DNA of 24,403 nucleotides, from positions 881,185 through 905,587 of the forward strand of contig GG745341.1 of the NCBI GenBank assembly GCA_000151295.1, given 5' to 3'. Below, in pieces: positions 9,166 through 18,855 of this stretch. The notes under the pieces were generated by a model. That model searched no databases. It was not told the origin of the DNA and saw only the letters and a list, made by a program, of their open reading frames with translations. Source of the stretch: Allomyces macrogynus ATCC 38327 (lineage: Eukaryota > Blastocladiomycota > Blastocladiomycetes > Blastocladiales > Blastocladiaceae). Position 1 is the first letter of the stretch; every line of letters begins with the position of its first letter. Both the position numbers and the translations under genes were made by a program.

Positions 9166-11919
9166 ATGGCGGTAAGCACGGGAACGGGAGCGCTGCATCG
9201 TCGTGGCCATCGGAGTCGGCCACGGACCAGAATGCGTCAACGGGAACGCTTGTTGCGGACGTCGCCAACATGCTCGCTGATCAAGCGATCCTCGATGAGG
9301 TGTGTGCTGCCAAAAATGGATGTCAATTACCCGACTGGCGTTAGCTCGCATCGGGTGCTCGCGTTCAAGGTTGGAGCCGTTTCTGACGGCAACGATTGTC
9401 GGCTATAGCTGTCCGTTGACCAACAAGATCCCGCGTCCCGCGTCGCCATCTACTTCATTGGCCATGCGCGCATCATCAAGGTCCGTTTAGCCTGCGCGAA
9501 ATTGGCCAAAACAAGCCCAGTACTCACATCTCGCTATTTGCTCGTCGCTACGGCAGGCCGTGATTGCAGCGTTTTACTCGGCCTATCCCAAGGTGTTAAA
9601 GCGCTCTCTCCACCAGTTTCAAGGTGCCTTCGCAAGTTCTGCCATGTGCTCATCCAACCGTGACGTTTACCTGCATGGTTCTTTGGTAGCAATACTGTCC
9701 CTGCTCTGCTCCGACTTTCCAACATCATTGGTCATCAAGGAAACCGCCGCCGTCTCGGGCTCGGTGCAGTCGGCGCGGGGCGTTCTGTCACTCTTCACGT
9801 TCCTCCGAGACCAGAAAGCCCTGATCGAGGCCACTGTCCGCGACGTCTACGATGACGGCAAGTACGCAACGGTATGTCCCCCACCTTCCCATCATTAACC
9901 CACGCATCCACCGCATGTATCTCATCTCCCGGTACCGCAGAAAGCCATCCTCCACCCGCTCCACGCGCGAATGCACGCGCTGGCCCCGCTCATTGCACGA
10001 CTCGAAAAATACCTCGCGCAGGGTAAACTCGCCAAGAAATCCAACAAGTGCACGACCGTCCCCGCGCCCCCAACTCTCACCCGCCCACGCACGCCGACCA
10101 TGCCCGAACCCGTGACTTTGCCCGCGCTCCCGAAAGCCCGCGCCGCACCCGCCACGACCCACCTGACGACCAAAACCAAGGACCAGCTCGCGCTCGACGC
10201 CGGCAAGCGCGCGCGCCGCCGTGCACGGCAGCAGGCCGTCGCCGACGGCACACTCGCGGCGGCCGTCTTCCACGTCGCGCAGCGGCCGACCGTGTCCGAG
10301 TCGACCGCCGCGAAACTCGCCGCACTCAAGGCCGAGCGCGACATGCCGGCGTCGGCGCGGCCGGCGGCAAGGCCGCACGCGCCGGGGTACGCGCCGCGGC
10401 CGCGGAGTGCGGGGAACGGGGGCGGGAAGTTGAACACGGCGGCGATTTTGCGCGAGACGGCCGTGTTCCAGAAGCGCGAGCGCGAGGAGCAGCAGAAGAT
10501 CGAGCAGGCGTTGAGAAGTTTGGTGGATCCGCTGGCGGTCGCAAGGATGGAGGAGGAGGCGCGGTGGCACGCGCAGGAGGAGGCCAAGGTCGAGCAGTTA
10601 CGCAAAAAGATGCAGGTGCAGCTGATTCACGAGGAGGCGGTGATTGCCAAGGAGACGAGCTTGCGTGAGCGCATGTACGTGGATCCGCGAGGGGTTGCGT
10701 GTTGTTGACATGCGGCTTCCTGACGAGTCTTGTGTGCTCTCGGCCGACAGGATTGTCGCGCAGCAAGTCAAGGTGGAAAAGGAGCACCTGCAGGCCGAGC
10801 GCGACGAGCAACTCAAGCAGGAAGACGAGCTCAACAAGACCAAGGTCGCGCAAGTGCAGGAAATCCAAGACCGGATCGACGAGGCCAAGAACAAAGTCGC
10901 AGAGGACAAGCACCGCGCCGCGCGCGATGCCGCCGAACTCACCGACAGACTCAAGGCCGAGGCGCAGGCCGCGGCACAAGCTGACCTCGACGCCAAGCGC
11001 GAACTGATCAAGCAAATTCGCGCACTCGAGGCGGCCAGTGTGGCGCTGGTCGGGACTTCGGCCGCGTCGCGCCGCGCCGCCGAAGTGGACCTGACGGCCA
11101 CGGCCAATGTGGGGCTGCTCTCGGAAATGTCGATTGCCGAGTTACAGGAACGCGTCGCGCACTCGAAACAGTACCTGCGCGACTTGGAGGAGACGAAGCG
11201 CGCCGAGATCGTCGCGGCGAAACGGGCCAAGGATGATGAGCTGCAGCGGAAAGTCGAGTACGTGCAGCGCGCGCGGATTGCCGCGTCGGTCGCGGGTACA
11301 GCGCGGTCGAGTCGGATGAGCATGAATTCGAGCGGAACGGCCACGCCGCTCATGCGGCGCGACGGTGCCGGGTCGGATGCGGGTCTGGCCGCGTCGCGGC
11401 TTGCGTCGTCCGAGGAGCACCGCAAGAAGCTGATTGAGCTCGAGCAGAAACTGCAGCAGCGGCGGCAGGGTGCGTTACCGATTGCACTTTGGCTCTTCAT
11501 GACTCGCTCATTTCTCACTGCCGATCTTTCCCCATTTAGAAAAGCAAAAACTGATCCAGGGCAACACAGCCTCGCCGCACAAGTACCGCGTGCGCATCAA
11601 GCACGTCCCCAAGGACCCGGAGCGGCCACCGCCGGCGCCCATTTCCTCATCGATGCCCGACTTAAGCGTGGTCAAAAGTGATGGCGACGAGTTTGCGGCC
11701 AAGGCCTGGCGCGGGATCCCGGCGCGGCATTTGAGTATGATCAAGGAACGCACGGGGCGTACGCAGTCTGCGCCGGAACTGCACCCTCTGTCCGTGGCGG
11801 CGAGCGGGTCGGGCGACGACAAGGACAACGACACGAGCCCCGCCGCGACGCAGGCGAGTGCGGCCAAGCCTGTCCCGGAGACGGTGGCGTTAGTGCTGGG
11901 GCTGGATGGAGCACTGTGA
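9166..11919 (+). CDS. CFAP99: CFAP99, cilia- and flagella-associated protein 99 (seven-exon model, ~764 residues)
   Basis: Exons: 9166-9171, 9231-9299, 9409-9480, 9557-9871, 9941-10674, 10751-11469 and 11540-11919 (TGA). All phases agree. Donors are GTAAGC, GTGTGT, GTCCGT, GTATGT, GTACGT and GTGCGT; all acceptors are CAG or TAG. The family is recognised from KLNTAAILRETAVFQKRERE in the middle, the following HEEAVIAKE, and NVGLLSEMSIAELQERVAHS in the C-terminal half. CFAP99 proteins carry closely similar TAAILRE and EMSxAELxERL segments. The N-terminal helical region is also consistent (FIGHARIIKAVIAAFY; ARGVLSLFTFLRD). Most of the C-terminal half is coiled coil; the last ~110 residues are Ser/Pro/Ala-rich and disordered. 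CFAP99 is an axonemal protein of motile cilia, so it implies a flagellated life stage. The first two exons (a 6-nt coding exon, then 23 codons) are the least certain part. Confidence 0.85.
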
Positions 11920-12106
11920 GGACGTTGAACTCATCGTGCAATGGTACAGGGGAGGGTGGGGACGGAGGCGGCATCACAAGCAATACAAGTGCAATGGGCA
12001 ACGATTTGTTTTTGTCTCTTTTCAACAGCCGACGAATGGACCTGGTGCGACCGACCCAGCGGCAATAAGTTAAAAAATTGGCCAAAATACACCTCCAGGT
12101 TGCATC

Positions 12107-12951
12107 TCAATGCCGGAACTCCTCAATCGGGTACTCCACGTTCGTCTCGCCAAAGTGGCCGTCCTTGGACGAGCTCGACGACTTCCCTCCGGACCAGCCC
12201 TCAGGCACCTCCGTGTTCACGATAATCACGCGGCCGCCGTAAGACGGCGTGATCTCCGTGCTGTACCGGGTGTTGCCGTCCTTGTCCGTGTACGAGCTGT
12301 ACTGGATCTTGCCCTCCACAAGGACCGACATGCTACGAGCCCAATGAGGTGAGGAACAGCCGAGTGGGGGGGCTGGAGATGCGGTCACTTGGGCAAAATG
12401 TACCCCGGCTTCATCTTCATGACCAGCTCGTGTGTGTGCTTGTCAAAGTTGACAATCTTGTGGTACTGGTTCAGGTAGGTCGACGAGCCATCCGCGCCGC
12501 CTACTGCTCGGGGGAATGAGTCTCCGTATAGCGTGGGCCAACATCCTCGATCGATCGCGGGGTTGCGACGCACCGATTTTGCGGTCCGACGTTTGCAGCG
12601 AGAACGAGGTCAAGGTCGTCTCGCCCGTCTCGGACGACTTGAACTCCTTCGGGTCGCGTGCCACACGGCCGAGGAGCGTGACGCGGTTGATGCCAACTGG
12701 CGTGTGCGTGCTAGGTCGTCAGTGATCTGATCCAATCCGCGCAGTGCTCCCTTCGCTCGCTGCAGCGTCAACGTACCCGGGAAGACGCGCGTGCCGGACT
12801 TCGTGGACTGGAATGCAAATTGACGGGAGCCATCCCCGGTCGGTCAGCATTCAGGGCCGAAAATTGGTCATCTCGTCCGTCATGATGGCAGGTGCCGCAT
12901 GCGTACGGAGCTGGCGGCCACGGCGGCAGTCGAGAAGGCGCGGCGGAACAT
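12107..12951 (-). CDS. mitochondrial single-stranded DNA-binding protein (five exons, 173 residues)
   Basis: Exons on the minus strand: 12951-12907, 12807-12777, 12696-12574, 12500-12404 and 12332-12107. Introns are 99, 80, 73 and 71 nt with donors GTACGC, GTACGT, GTGCGT and GTACAT. The N-terminus MFRRAFSTAAVAASS is a typical mitochondrial presequence (basic, hydroxylated, no acidic residues). The OB-fold follows in family order: GINRVTLLGRVARDPKEF, then TLTSFSLQTSDRK, TYLNQYHKIVNF, and across the last intron GMSVLVEGKIQYSSYTD, then RYSTEI and the terminal strand VIIVNT. These match bacterial-type SSB/mtSSB (yeast Rim1), which coats single-stranded mtDNA during replication as a tetramer. The C-terminal ~30 residues are Gly/Ser-rich, ending IEEFRH rather than the bacterial acidic DDIPF tip, as expected for mtSSB. 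Its stop faces that of CFAP99 across 187 bp. Confidence 0.92.
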
Positions 12952-13307
12952 GGTGCTGGTCAATGCGAGGAGTTGCGTGCTAATCCAAAGCGTGCTCGTC
13001 GTCGTGGTCGACGTCGTGGTGACGGTGCTGCAGATTGTGGGAGGAGAAGGACGTCTGCTGCTGATCCAAAATGAAAACTGGAGCAAACAAGACCAGACGA
13101 AACCTGCAACGAAACAACAACCAGGCCGGCAGGCTAAACTGCGGTTAACCGGTTGGCCGCGCCGCAGCCGTGCATATGTGGACTCACACCAGACAACACA
13201 AGCCCCTTCGGGGCTGAAACCAGGAGAATGCAAGTATATCGTCCTGATTCTAACGGTCTGTGCATCCGTCTATGGTACAGTATCCGCGAGCGTGATCCAG
13301 CACCGGC
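12952..13307. promoter_or_regulatory. mtSSB upstream region
   Basis: The 356 bp between the mtSSB start and the stop of the next minus-strand gene. It should hold the mtSSB promoter and the neighbour's 3' UTR. I see no distinct motif, only short shadow frames. Confidence 0.35.
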
Positions 13308-14547
13308 TCACGCCGCATGGATCATGTCGAGCGGCAGCGGCGTCCTCCCCGGCGACGCTGCGCCCGCAGGACTTCCCGGTGCTGCCGGCAAATGAGCGAC
13401 GACGCGCTTGGCCGCGAGATTCACGTCGCGCACAAGCGGCGCGTAGGCCTTGTGGAGCTTGTGGTCGAGCCGGTAGACGGCGTCGCGCAGGTACGGCGCT
13501 GTCGGGTCGTCGAGCCTGATCGGCACCTTGTAGATGCGGTCGTAGACGTGGATCAAGACATCGAGGAACGTGAGCGTGACGTGGAATGCCGACAGCTCAC
13601 ACGGCTATCGGCAGGGGGACGTCAGTGAGGACGAGGTGGGAGGAACACGAGGGAATCGCGAGCGGAGCAAGCGTACGATGTGCACGTCTTGGAAGTGCTC
13701 GAGGGCGGGCGCGCCTGTGGCCGTGAGCGGGATCGAGACGCGGTACGGGTCGACGTCGGAGCCGGCCGACGACGACGAGACGACTGACGTGATGCGCTGC
13801 CGCAGGACCTTGGTCTAGTCAGGTGGGGGAAGCCGTAAGGTCAGCTTCCGGATCGCAAATCGAGCGAGAGCTAAATAGCGGAGCGTACCATGCGCTTGGG
13901 TGCCGCTTCCCGCTGGTCCGTGACCTGCTCAAACTCATGCATGATGAGCAGCGCGCCCTTGACCACGTCGTCGTAATTTTCCACGGAGAGGAGCGGGGCT
14001 TCCATACGATCCAGTTCAGCGTGAGCATCTGGTGGACCTTTCCGGATTCAATCGTCGAAGGGCCAAAACGCACCCAAGCTCGTGCCCAATCGGAAGTAGA
14101 GATCAGCCCTATTCCAAAGAAACCAAATGGCCCTCAGAATCCCTATGCCGTCCACCCATCGAACCACCCGTTTCCAACGTACCTCTTCTTCGTCTTGCTG
14201 CCATTCTCATTCATCACGTCCACCAGCTGCTTGATCGCCGCAGCACCTGCCGCGACGGCCCCAACCGCATCGGCCTTTCCACACAGCACATCTTTAGCCT
14301 CTTGCAGCTGCTTGAACACGGCCCGGCACTTTTTCTCGACGTCGGACCTGGCATCGGCCGCGCTCAGGACGCTCATGGTCATGTCCGGCTCCGGGCCCGA
14401 TTCGGCCGCTGAGTCGTAGTCTACGACGGGCGTACGCGCCGGACTCGGCGAGGCCTTGCGCGACGAAATGAAGTTGGTGATGCGCTGCACGGCCGAGCCG
14501 TTGCGGTTGAGCGCGCGGCCGCCGGTCGGGGTCGGTGATGAGGACAC
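13308..14547 (-). CDS. unrecognised helical protein, five exons including a 35-nt microexon
   Basis: Exons on the minus strand: ~14547-14183, 14108-14074, 14028-13889, 13814-13677 and 13604-13308 (stop), about 324 residues as modelled. Introns are 74, 45, 74 and 72 nt with donors GTACGT, GTGCGT, GTACGC and GTACGC; phases 2, 1, 0, 0 all agree. The N-terminal part is Ser/Pro/Thr-rich. A helical region follows (KKCRAVFKQLQEAKDVL; AAGAAAIKQLVDVMNENGS), then ADLYFRLGTSL from the microexon, then AHAELDRMEAPLLSVENYDD and ALLIMHEFEQVTDQREAAPK. The last exon has HVTLTFLDVLIHVYDRIYKV and AVYRLDHKLHKAYAPLVRDV and a Pro/Gly/Ala tail. The 5' end is unresolved: no in-frame ATG lies upstream of ~14380 before a stop, and 14547 is a GTG. 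Either an upstream exon joins at a CAG acceptor near 14608, or translation starts at the ATG near 14388. I do not recognise the family. Confidence 0.7.
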
Positions 14548-15171
14548 GGTGGTGGTGGAGGGCGAGGAAGAGGAGGAAGAAGTTGCGTCGTTGTTGATCC
14601 TGATGATTGGATTGCATCGCGGGTATGGGCGAGGTCAGTTCGTTGTCGGTTGACAGGCGAATCCACGATCACCGCCCGAAATTCGAGAATTCGATCCACA
14701 CAATCCCTTGATCGACGACGCGGGGACACCAGCGGGCGAGGAGCCGAGCATCCGTTCAGGGCGGGCCGGCAGGCGGATATTGTTGGCGGTGGGTGGATCG
14801 ACTTGCAGACGGAATTATGCAAGTCCCCGTGTGTGCGAGCGCAAGTCGGCTGTTGCCGTCGTCGTTGTTTGGTGCAATTGCGATGCTGGGCCAGTGTCAG
14901 GGCACTTCGATTGGGCACGGTCGCAACGTCGTCGTCGTGGATGCGATTGCAGCAAGTTGGCCAGCGCTCATCCAAGCCATGGAGCGCCGAGGCGGGGCCA
15001 AGGGTCGGCCGTGTCACGTCTCCAGCCAAACTCTTTTCCAACGGGCACGCCGGTTGCGCCCAAAGCCTACGCTGCTCCGTCCCCAGGAACAAAAATACAT
15101 TTCACACGTTGATTCAGCGAAGAAATATCCCTACGGCTGACACGTGCGAGCCCGACGCAAACCTGCACCCA
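14548..15171. other. intergenic region upstream of the unrecognised five-exon gene
   Basis: About 620 bp between that gene and the NMD3 stop. Bases 14548-14610 continue its Ser/Thr-rich open frame (SSSSSSPSTTT) and are probably coding or 5' UTR. The rest shows only shadow frames; it should contain the promoter, a possible first exon and the NMD3 3' UTR. Confidence 0.4.
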
Positions 15172-16860
15172 TCAGCGATGCAATTCGCCGCCCTTGCCAC
15201 CGTCCTCACCGTCCTCATCGTCGTCATCCGACGCGATGCTCATATCGTCGAGGAGCTCGTCGAGCGCGACCCCCGGCACATTGTCGTCGTCCTCAACGTC
15301 CCCGTCTCCCTCCTCCACCACATCCCCCTCGTCCTCGGCGCCCCCCGCGGTCGCGCTTGCGCCCGGCATCCACTTGGGGTCCTTGTACAAGTTGATGGCC
15401 GCGCGCAACTCTGGATCCTCTTCAATATCGCGCAAGAACGCCTCGTAATCGGCCTCGGTCTTATCCAGCTGGTTCTTCTTCGGCTCCAAGTCGGACGCGG
15501 CCACCTTGGCAAGCTGCTTGAGCTTCCACGGCCGCATGCGCCCAGCACGGTTGCGCTTGCGCGGCGGGTACGACTTCTTGACGAGCACCACGTCCGGCAC
15601 GTTCCCGGCGGCCTCGAGCGCGTCCCAGTCGTCCGAGTTGAAGTTGACGGCGGTTAGGTCGTAACCCATGACCAGGTCGCCGACGTGCAAAATGTTGCCG
15701 AGGTGCGACCGCGCCCAGAAGACGGCGTCATCAGCAGCACGCCCGACTTGAATGTCGGCGAGCAGGTACTTGTCGCGCGCCGTGCCCGAAGGTTCCACGT
15801 CAATCACGTAGTACTCGGTGAGTTCGCGCGACGTGCGTAGGGTCGTGAACGGCGCACGCCAGAAGGTGGCGCTGGCGATATCGGCGGCCTGCAGCGTGTT
15901 CGGGTCGGTGAGCGTCAGCGTGTTGGCGACGCGCGTGCACAACAGCAACTGCCCGACCCCGCCGAGCGCGCGCGTCATTTTCTTGGGCAGACACACGAGA
16001 TCGTCCTTGCAAATGGGCACGAGTTCGGCTGAGATCGTGTACCGCGAGTTAGACGTCGACGTGTGCACGTCGGCGGAAATCAGCTGGTCGGACGACTTGG
16101 TGCGAATCGGCATGACCGAGGCGAGGAAATCGCAGAACCGCTGCGCGTGCGACTTGGACGCGAAAAAGAAGTCCAGTCCTTCGCGCGTCTCCTTGACGTT
16201 GATCGTGTCCTTGTGCATGTTGTGCTTGAGAATCAGCTGCTCGAGCAGCATCATCGACCGCTTGTGCTGCACCTTTTGCCGGACCTGGACCGTCGCGAGC
16301 CACGTGTTCTCGGCCATGACTTTGGTGCAGGCGCCGCACTGCTGGTTGGCAATGACAAACTCGACGACAAACGTCTGCTGCAAGAGCGTGTTGGCGAGCA
16401 CCTCCTTTTGAATCGTGAGCTTGACCTTGACGCGCTTCGAGTGCGGCTCCGTCCAGACAAACCCCGCGTCGATCAGCTTGACCTTGTTCAGGCCGCGCAG
16501 CCGTTTGAGCAGCAGCGCCAAAAGCTCGCGCGACTCGAGCTCGGCGCGCACCCAATGCGCGGGCGGGCTCAGGTACCGGTTGCAGTTCTTGCACCAGTGC
16601 ACGGTGCCGGACCGCTGGATGCCCTCGGTGATGTTGACCGTGTTGGCTAAGCACGCAGTGCACATGGCCGCCGAGTTGGGCGCGATGGTCGTGCCGCACG
16701 AACAGCACAGGATCGTGGCCGACGCAATCGACGAGGTCGCTGAAGAGGGCGCGAGCGTGACCATGCCGGGCGTATAGGCGGCCGCGGCCGCGGCTTCTGG
16801 GGTCGCGGCGTGCAGGCCGCGCGGGCGCGCGGTTGTAGTCGAGTGGCGCGTGGTGGACAT
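15172..16860 (-). CDS. NMD3: 60S ribosomal export protein NMD3 (562 residues, single exon)
   Basis: The ATG at 16860 opens 562 codons. The frame is open further upstream but only with non-ATG codons, so this start is preferred. After a ~48-residue Ala/Thr-rich extension comes the NMD3 zinc-binding region: Cys52 and Cys55 (LCCSCGTTIAPN), Cys67 and Cys70 (MCTAC), Cys90 and Cys93 (HWCKNC), then the signature RYLSPPAHWVRAELESRELL. A further CxxC pair is in NQQCGAC (175/178). The body keeps the OB and SH3-like regions (GLDFFFASKSHAQRF; GDLVMGYDL). The C-terminus has the Arg/Lys-rich KRNRAGRMRPWKLKQLAK, FLRDIEEDPELRAAINLYKD, and an acidic tail with LDELLDDMSI, a plausible leucine-rich nuclear export signal. 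NMD3 is the Crm1 adaptor that carries pre-60S subunits out of the nucleus. Length is close to the yeast protein (~518) plus the N-terminal extension. It is divergent from the CATIP-like gene. Confidence 0.97.
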   Translation of the reverse strand: MSTTRHSTTTARPRGLHAATPEAAAAAAYTPGMVTLAPSSATSSIASATILCCSCGTTIAPNSAAMCTACLANTVNITEGIQRSGTVHWCKNCNRYLSPPAHWVRAELESRELLALLLKRLRGLNKVKLIDAGFVWTEPHSKRVKVKLTIQKEVLANTLLQQTFVVEFVIANQQCGACTKVMAENTWLATVQVRQKVQHKRSMMLLEQLILKHNMHKDTINVKETREGLDFFFASKSHAQRFCDFLASVMPIRTKSSDQLISADVHTSTSNSRYTISAELVPICKDDLVCLPKKMTRALGGVGQLLLCTRVANTLTLTDPNTLQAADIASATFWRAPFTTLRTSRELTEYYVIDVEPSGTARDKYLLADIQVGRAADDAVFWARSHLGNILHVGDLVMGYDLTAVNFNSDDWDALEAAGNVPDVVLVKKSYPPRKRNRAGRMRPWKLKQLAKVAASDLEPKKNQLDKTEADYEAFLRDIEEDPELRAAINLYKDPKWMPGASATAGGAEDEGDVVEEGDGDVEDDDNVPGVALDELLDDMSIASDDDDEDGEDGGKGGELHR

Positions 16861-17217
16861 GGTCGAGAGCTGGCTGGCGCGTGCGTTTGGTGCAGTTGCG
16901 GTCGGTGTGGGCAAGATTCGACACGCGTCACGGCAGGGAGAGCGGTGGTTATTTATGAAGAGCGACGGCCTCGTTCGTCGAACCCCTGGCGTTGGTTTGA
17001 CTCAAATGGCTCGGTCAGCACCACGGCAAGCCACCGGCTGATCAAGGCAGCAGATGCTTATCCGCGTTAAGCGTCTTCTCGCCCTTTTTGCTGGTGGTCG
17101 TCGTCGTCGTGTTGTCGGCCACCACTGCACGCACGAGCACCTCCTGCAACGAGCGTGGCGTCCAGCTTCGAGTAACCGCATTTCGACTTTGGTCACCGCC
17201 GTCACCAAGAACGCGTC
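16861..17217. promoter_or_regulatory. shared divergent promoter region NMD3 / CATIP-like
   Basis: The 357 bp between two divergent ATGs must contain both promoters and 5' UTRs. I see no unambiguous TATA box. A short AT-rich patch (TTATTTATGAAG) lies near 16949-16960. Confidence 0.45.
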
Positions 17218-18599
17218 ATGGACCCCGCCCCGACCCCGCCGGATGGCGGCCAATGGGACCGGCTCGCGCTCGCCTGCCCGCTGCAAGACGTGACCTCCGA
17301 GCTTCTCGCGTCTCTGGCGGGTAAATTTCTCAAATAACGCTCTCCACCCGTTTTTCGACCCATCACGCTGACGCACGACCACCATTACGACGCCAGACAC
17401 GGACGTGCTCCTCGCACCGCTCCTGCAGACCTGCTGGTCGTTGGCCCTGCACGACGCGGTCTCGAAACCTGTCGGTAAGCTCTCGCTCGAAATTCAAGAG
17501 GACAAGGTCGGCGACGTGCCGTGCTATTTGGTCCTCTTGACCGTCTCGGCACATGTGCCCCATGCCGCGACTGCCAAGCCCGAAATTTGGTCGCTCCAGC
17601 TCGTCGCGCACGTCTCGAGCACGCTCGATACGATCCAAGAGAAACTCTTGGTGGCTGCGGGCAAGCGGTTCCGGCAGGCGCGGTCCGTTTGGCAAGTCGA
17701 CGGCGAGTACCTGGTGCAGTTGACGACGTCGGGCACCGACTTCGAATCGGCACAACCGCAGACGTTTATCGTGCCGAAAACCGACTGCCCTGGGCTGCTC
17801 TTTCAAGGTACCACGACCCGTCCTCGTCCGTTACTTTGCACGCGCCGCTTCTGACCCCATCTCGAACTGCCAACCAGGTGCCGAGCTCATCATGCACCTC
17901 CTCGTTGCGCTCCACCTCGACGCGACACTCCTTTCCGTCCCGGAAATCTTCCAGTACCACGTGCTCACGCCCGACTGGACGCTTCACCAAGTCACGCTGC
18001 AGTCGGACCCGCCATCGACGCACCTGTTCCGCGGCCGCGCGCGCAAGCTGGTCGGGATTTGGCTCACCGATCCGGCCGGTTCTCCTTCCAATGCGGCACC
18101 GACGCGACCGTCCATGTTCCTCCTCGCACCACCGGGAGCGCAGCTCTACTTTGACCATGCGCGCGATTTGGACTTGACGTTCATTTGCGGGGTCTGGGGG
18201 TGCCTGACAGCCGAGCCGTCGGCTGCACCCGTTGCAAGCGCGGGTGCCGTGGTCGCCGTGGGGGCAGCGGTGGCCGAAGAGGGCGGAGAAGCGAAACCAC
18301 AAGCGCACCCGGCCGATTTGCCCGATTTTGGAGGGGAGATTGAGCTGCAGTCCAAATTTTTCGAGTTCAAGGCACGTCCCCTTTCCCCGCTGTTTGTTCT
18401 TGGCTGCTGCTGATTGCGGTTCTCACCACCAAATGCCGCGCGCTCTTAGTCCAAGGAGGAGGCCAGCTTCCAGTCCTTGCTCGCCAAGCGCCCGGAATTG
18501 AGTCAGGTCCTGACCGACTTCACGCGCGCGCTGTTGGCCAAGAAACCGGTTGACGTGCTCGCGTTTGCGATGGAGTACTTTGCCGTGGTTGTGGACTGA
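17218..18599 (+). CDS. CATIP-like ciliogenesis protein with C-terminal RIIa motif (four exons, 385 residues)
   Basis: Exons: 17218-17320, 17397-17807, 17878-18371 and 18450-18599 (TGA). Phases 1, 1, 0 agree. Donors are GTAAAT, GTACCA and a GC donor (AAG/GCACGT); acceptors are CAG, CAG and TTAG. The N-terminal domain begins SVSKPVGKLSLEI-like (seen as AVSKPVGKLSLEIQ), then GDVPCYLVLL, SLQLVAHVSSTLDTIQEKLL and ELIMHLLVAL. This order of strands resembles animal CATIP (ciliogenesis-associated TTC17-interacting protein). An Ala/Gly-rich linker (~residues 285-310) precedes the last exon. That exon reads LAKRPELSQVLTDFTRALLA then KKPVDVLAFAMEYFAVVV, a clear RIIa/DPY30-type dimerisation helix pair, common in axonemal docking proteins. 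The length is close to what I recall for animal CATIP (~387). Family assignment is from memory of architecture, so moderate; a cilium role is well supported by the RIIa motif and by nearby CFAP99. Confidence 0.75.
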
Positions 18600-18855
18600 G
18601 GGGGCCGGCCGGGACTACATCTGCACGACTGAAGCAGCGAATACTTTGTCTTTGCTCTTCAATCAGCATCAAAATGCCGCTGGACGCGCTGGCTGGCAAT
18701 GGCCGCACCGACATCAGAAAAGGAACCAAAACCAGCAAAACACATTGCATGCGGAGCAAGGCCAGGAGATCGGGAACCACGAAGGCCACTTGAATTCGAC
18801 CTCTGCCGTGGCCATTTTCCTCAACGACTGCCAGCAAACGATCCAGCACCAAACC

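Noticed and set aside
8730..9179. 149-codon minus-strand open frame next to the endonuclease relic
   Set aside because: No recognisable domain and overlaps the proposed start of CFAP99. I could not link it to a transposon protein.
16861..16914. 18-residue upstream extension of NMD3
   Set aside because: It would start at a TTG codon. The first ATG is at 16860 and already precedes a long non-conserved extension.
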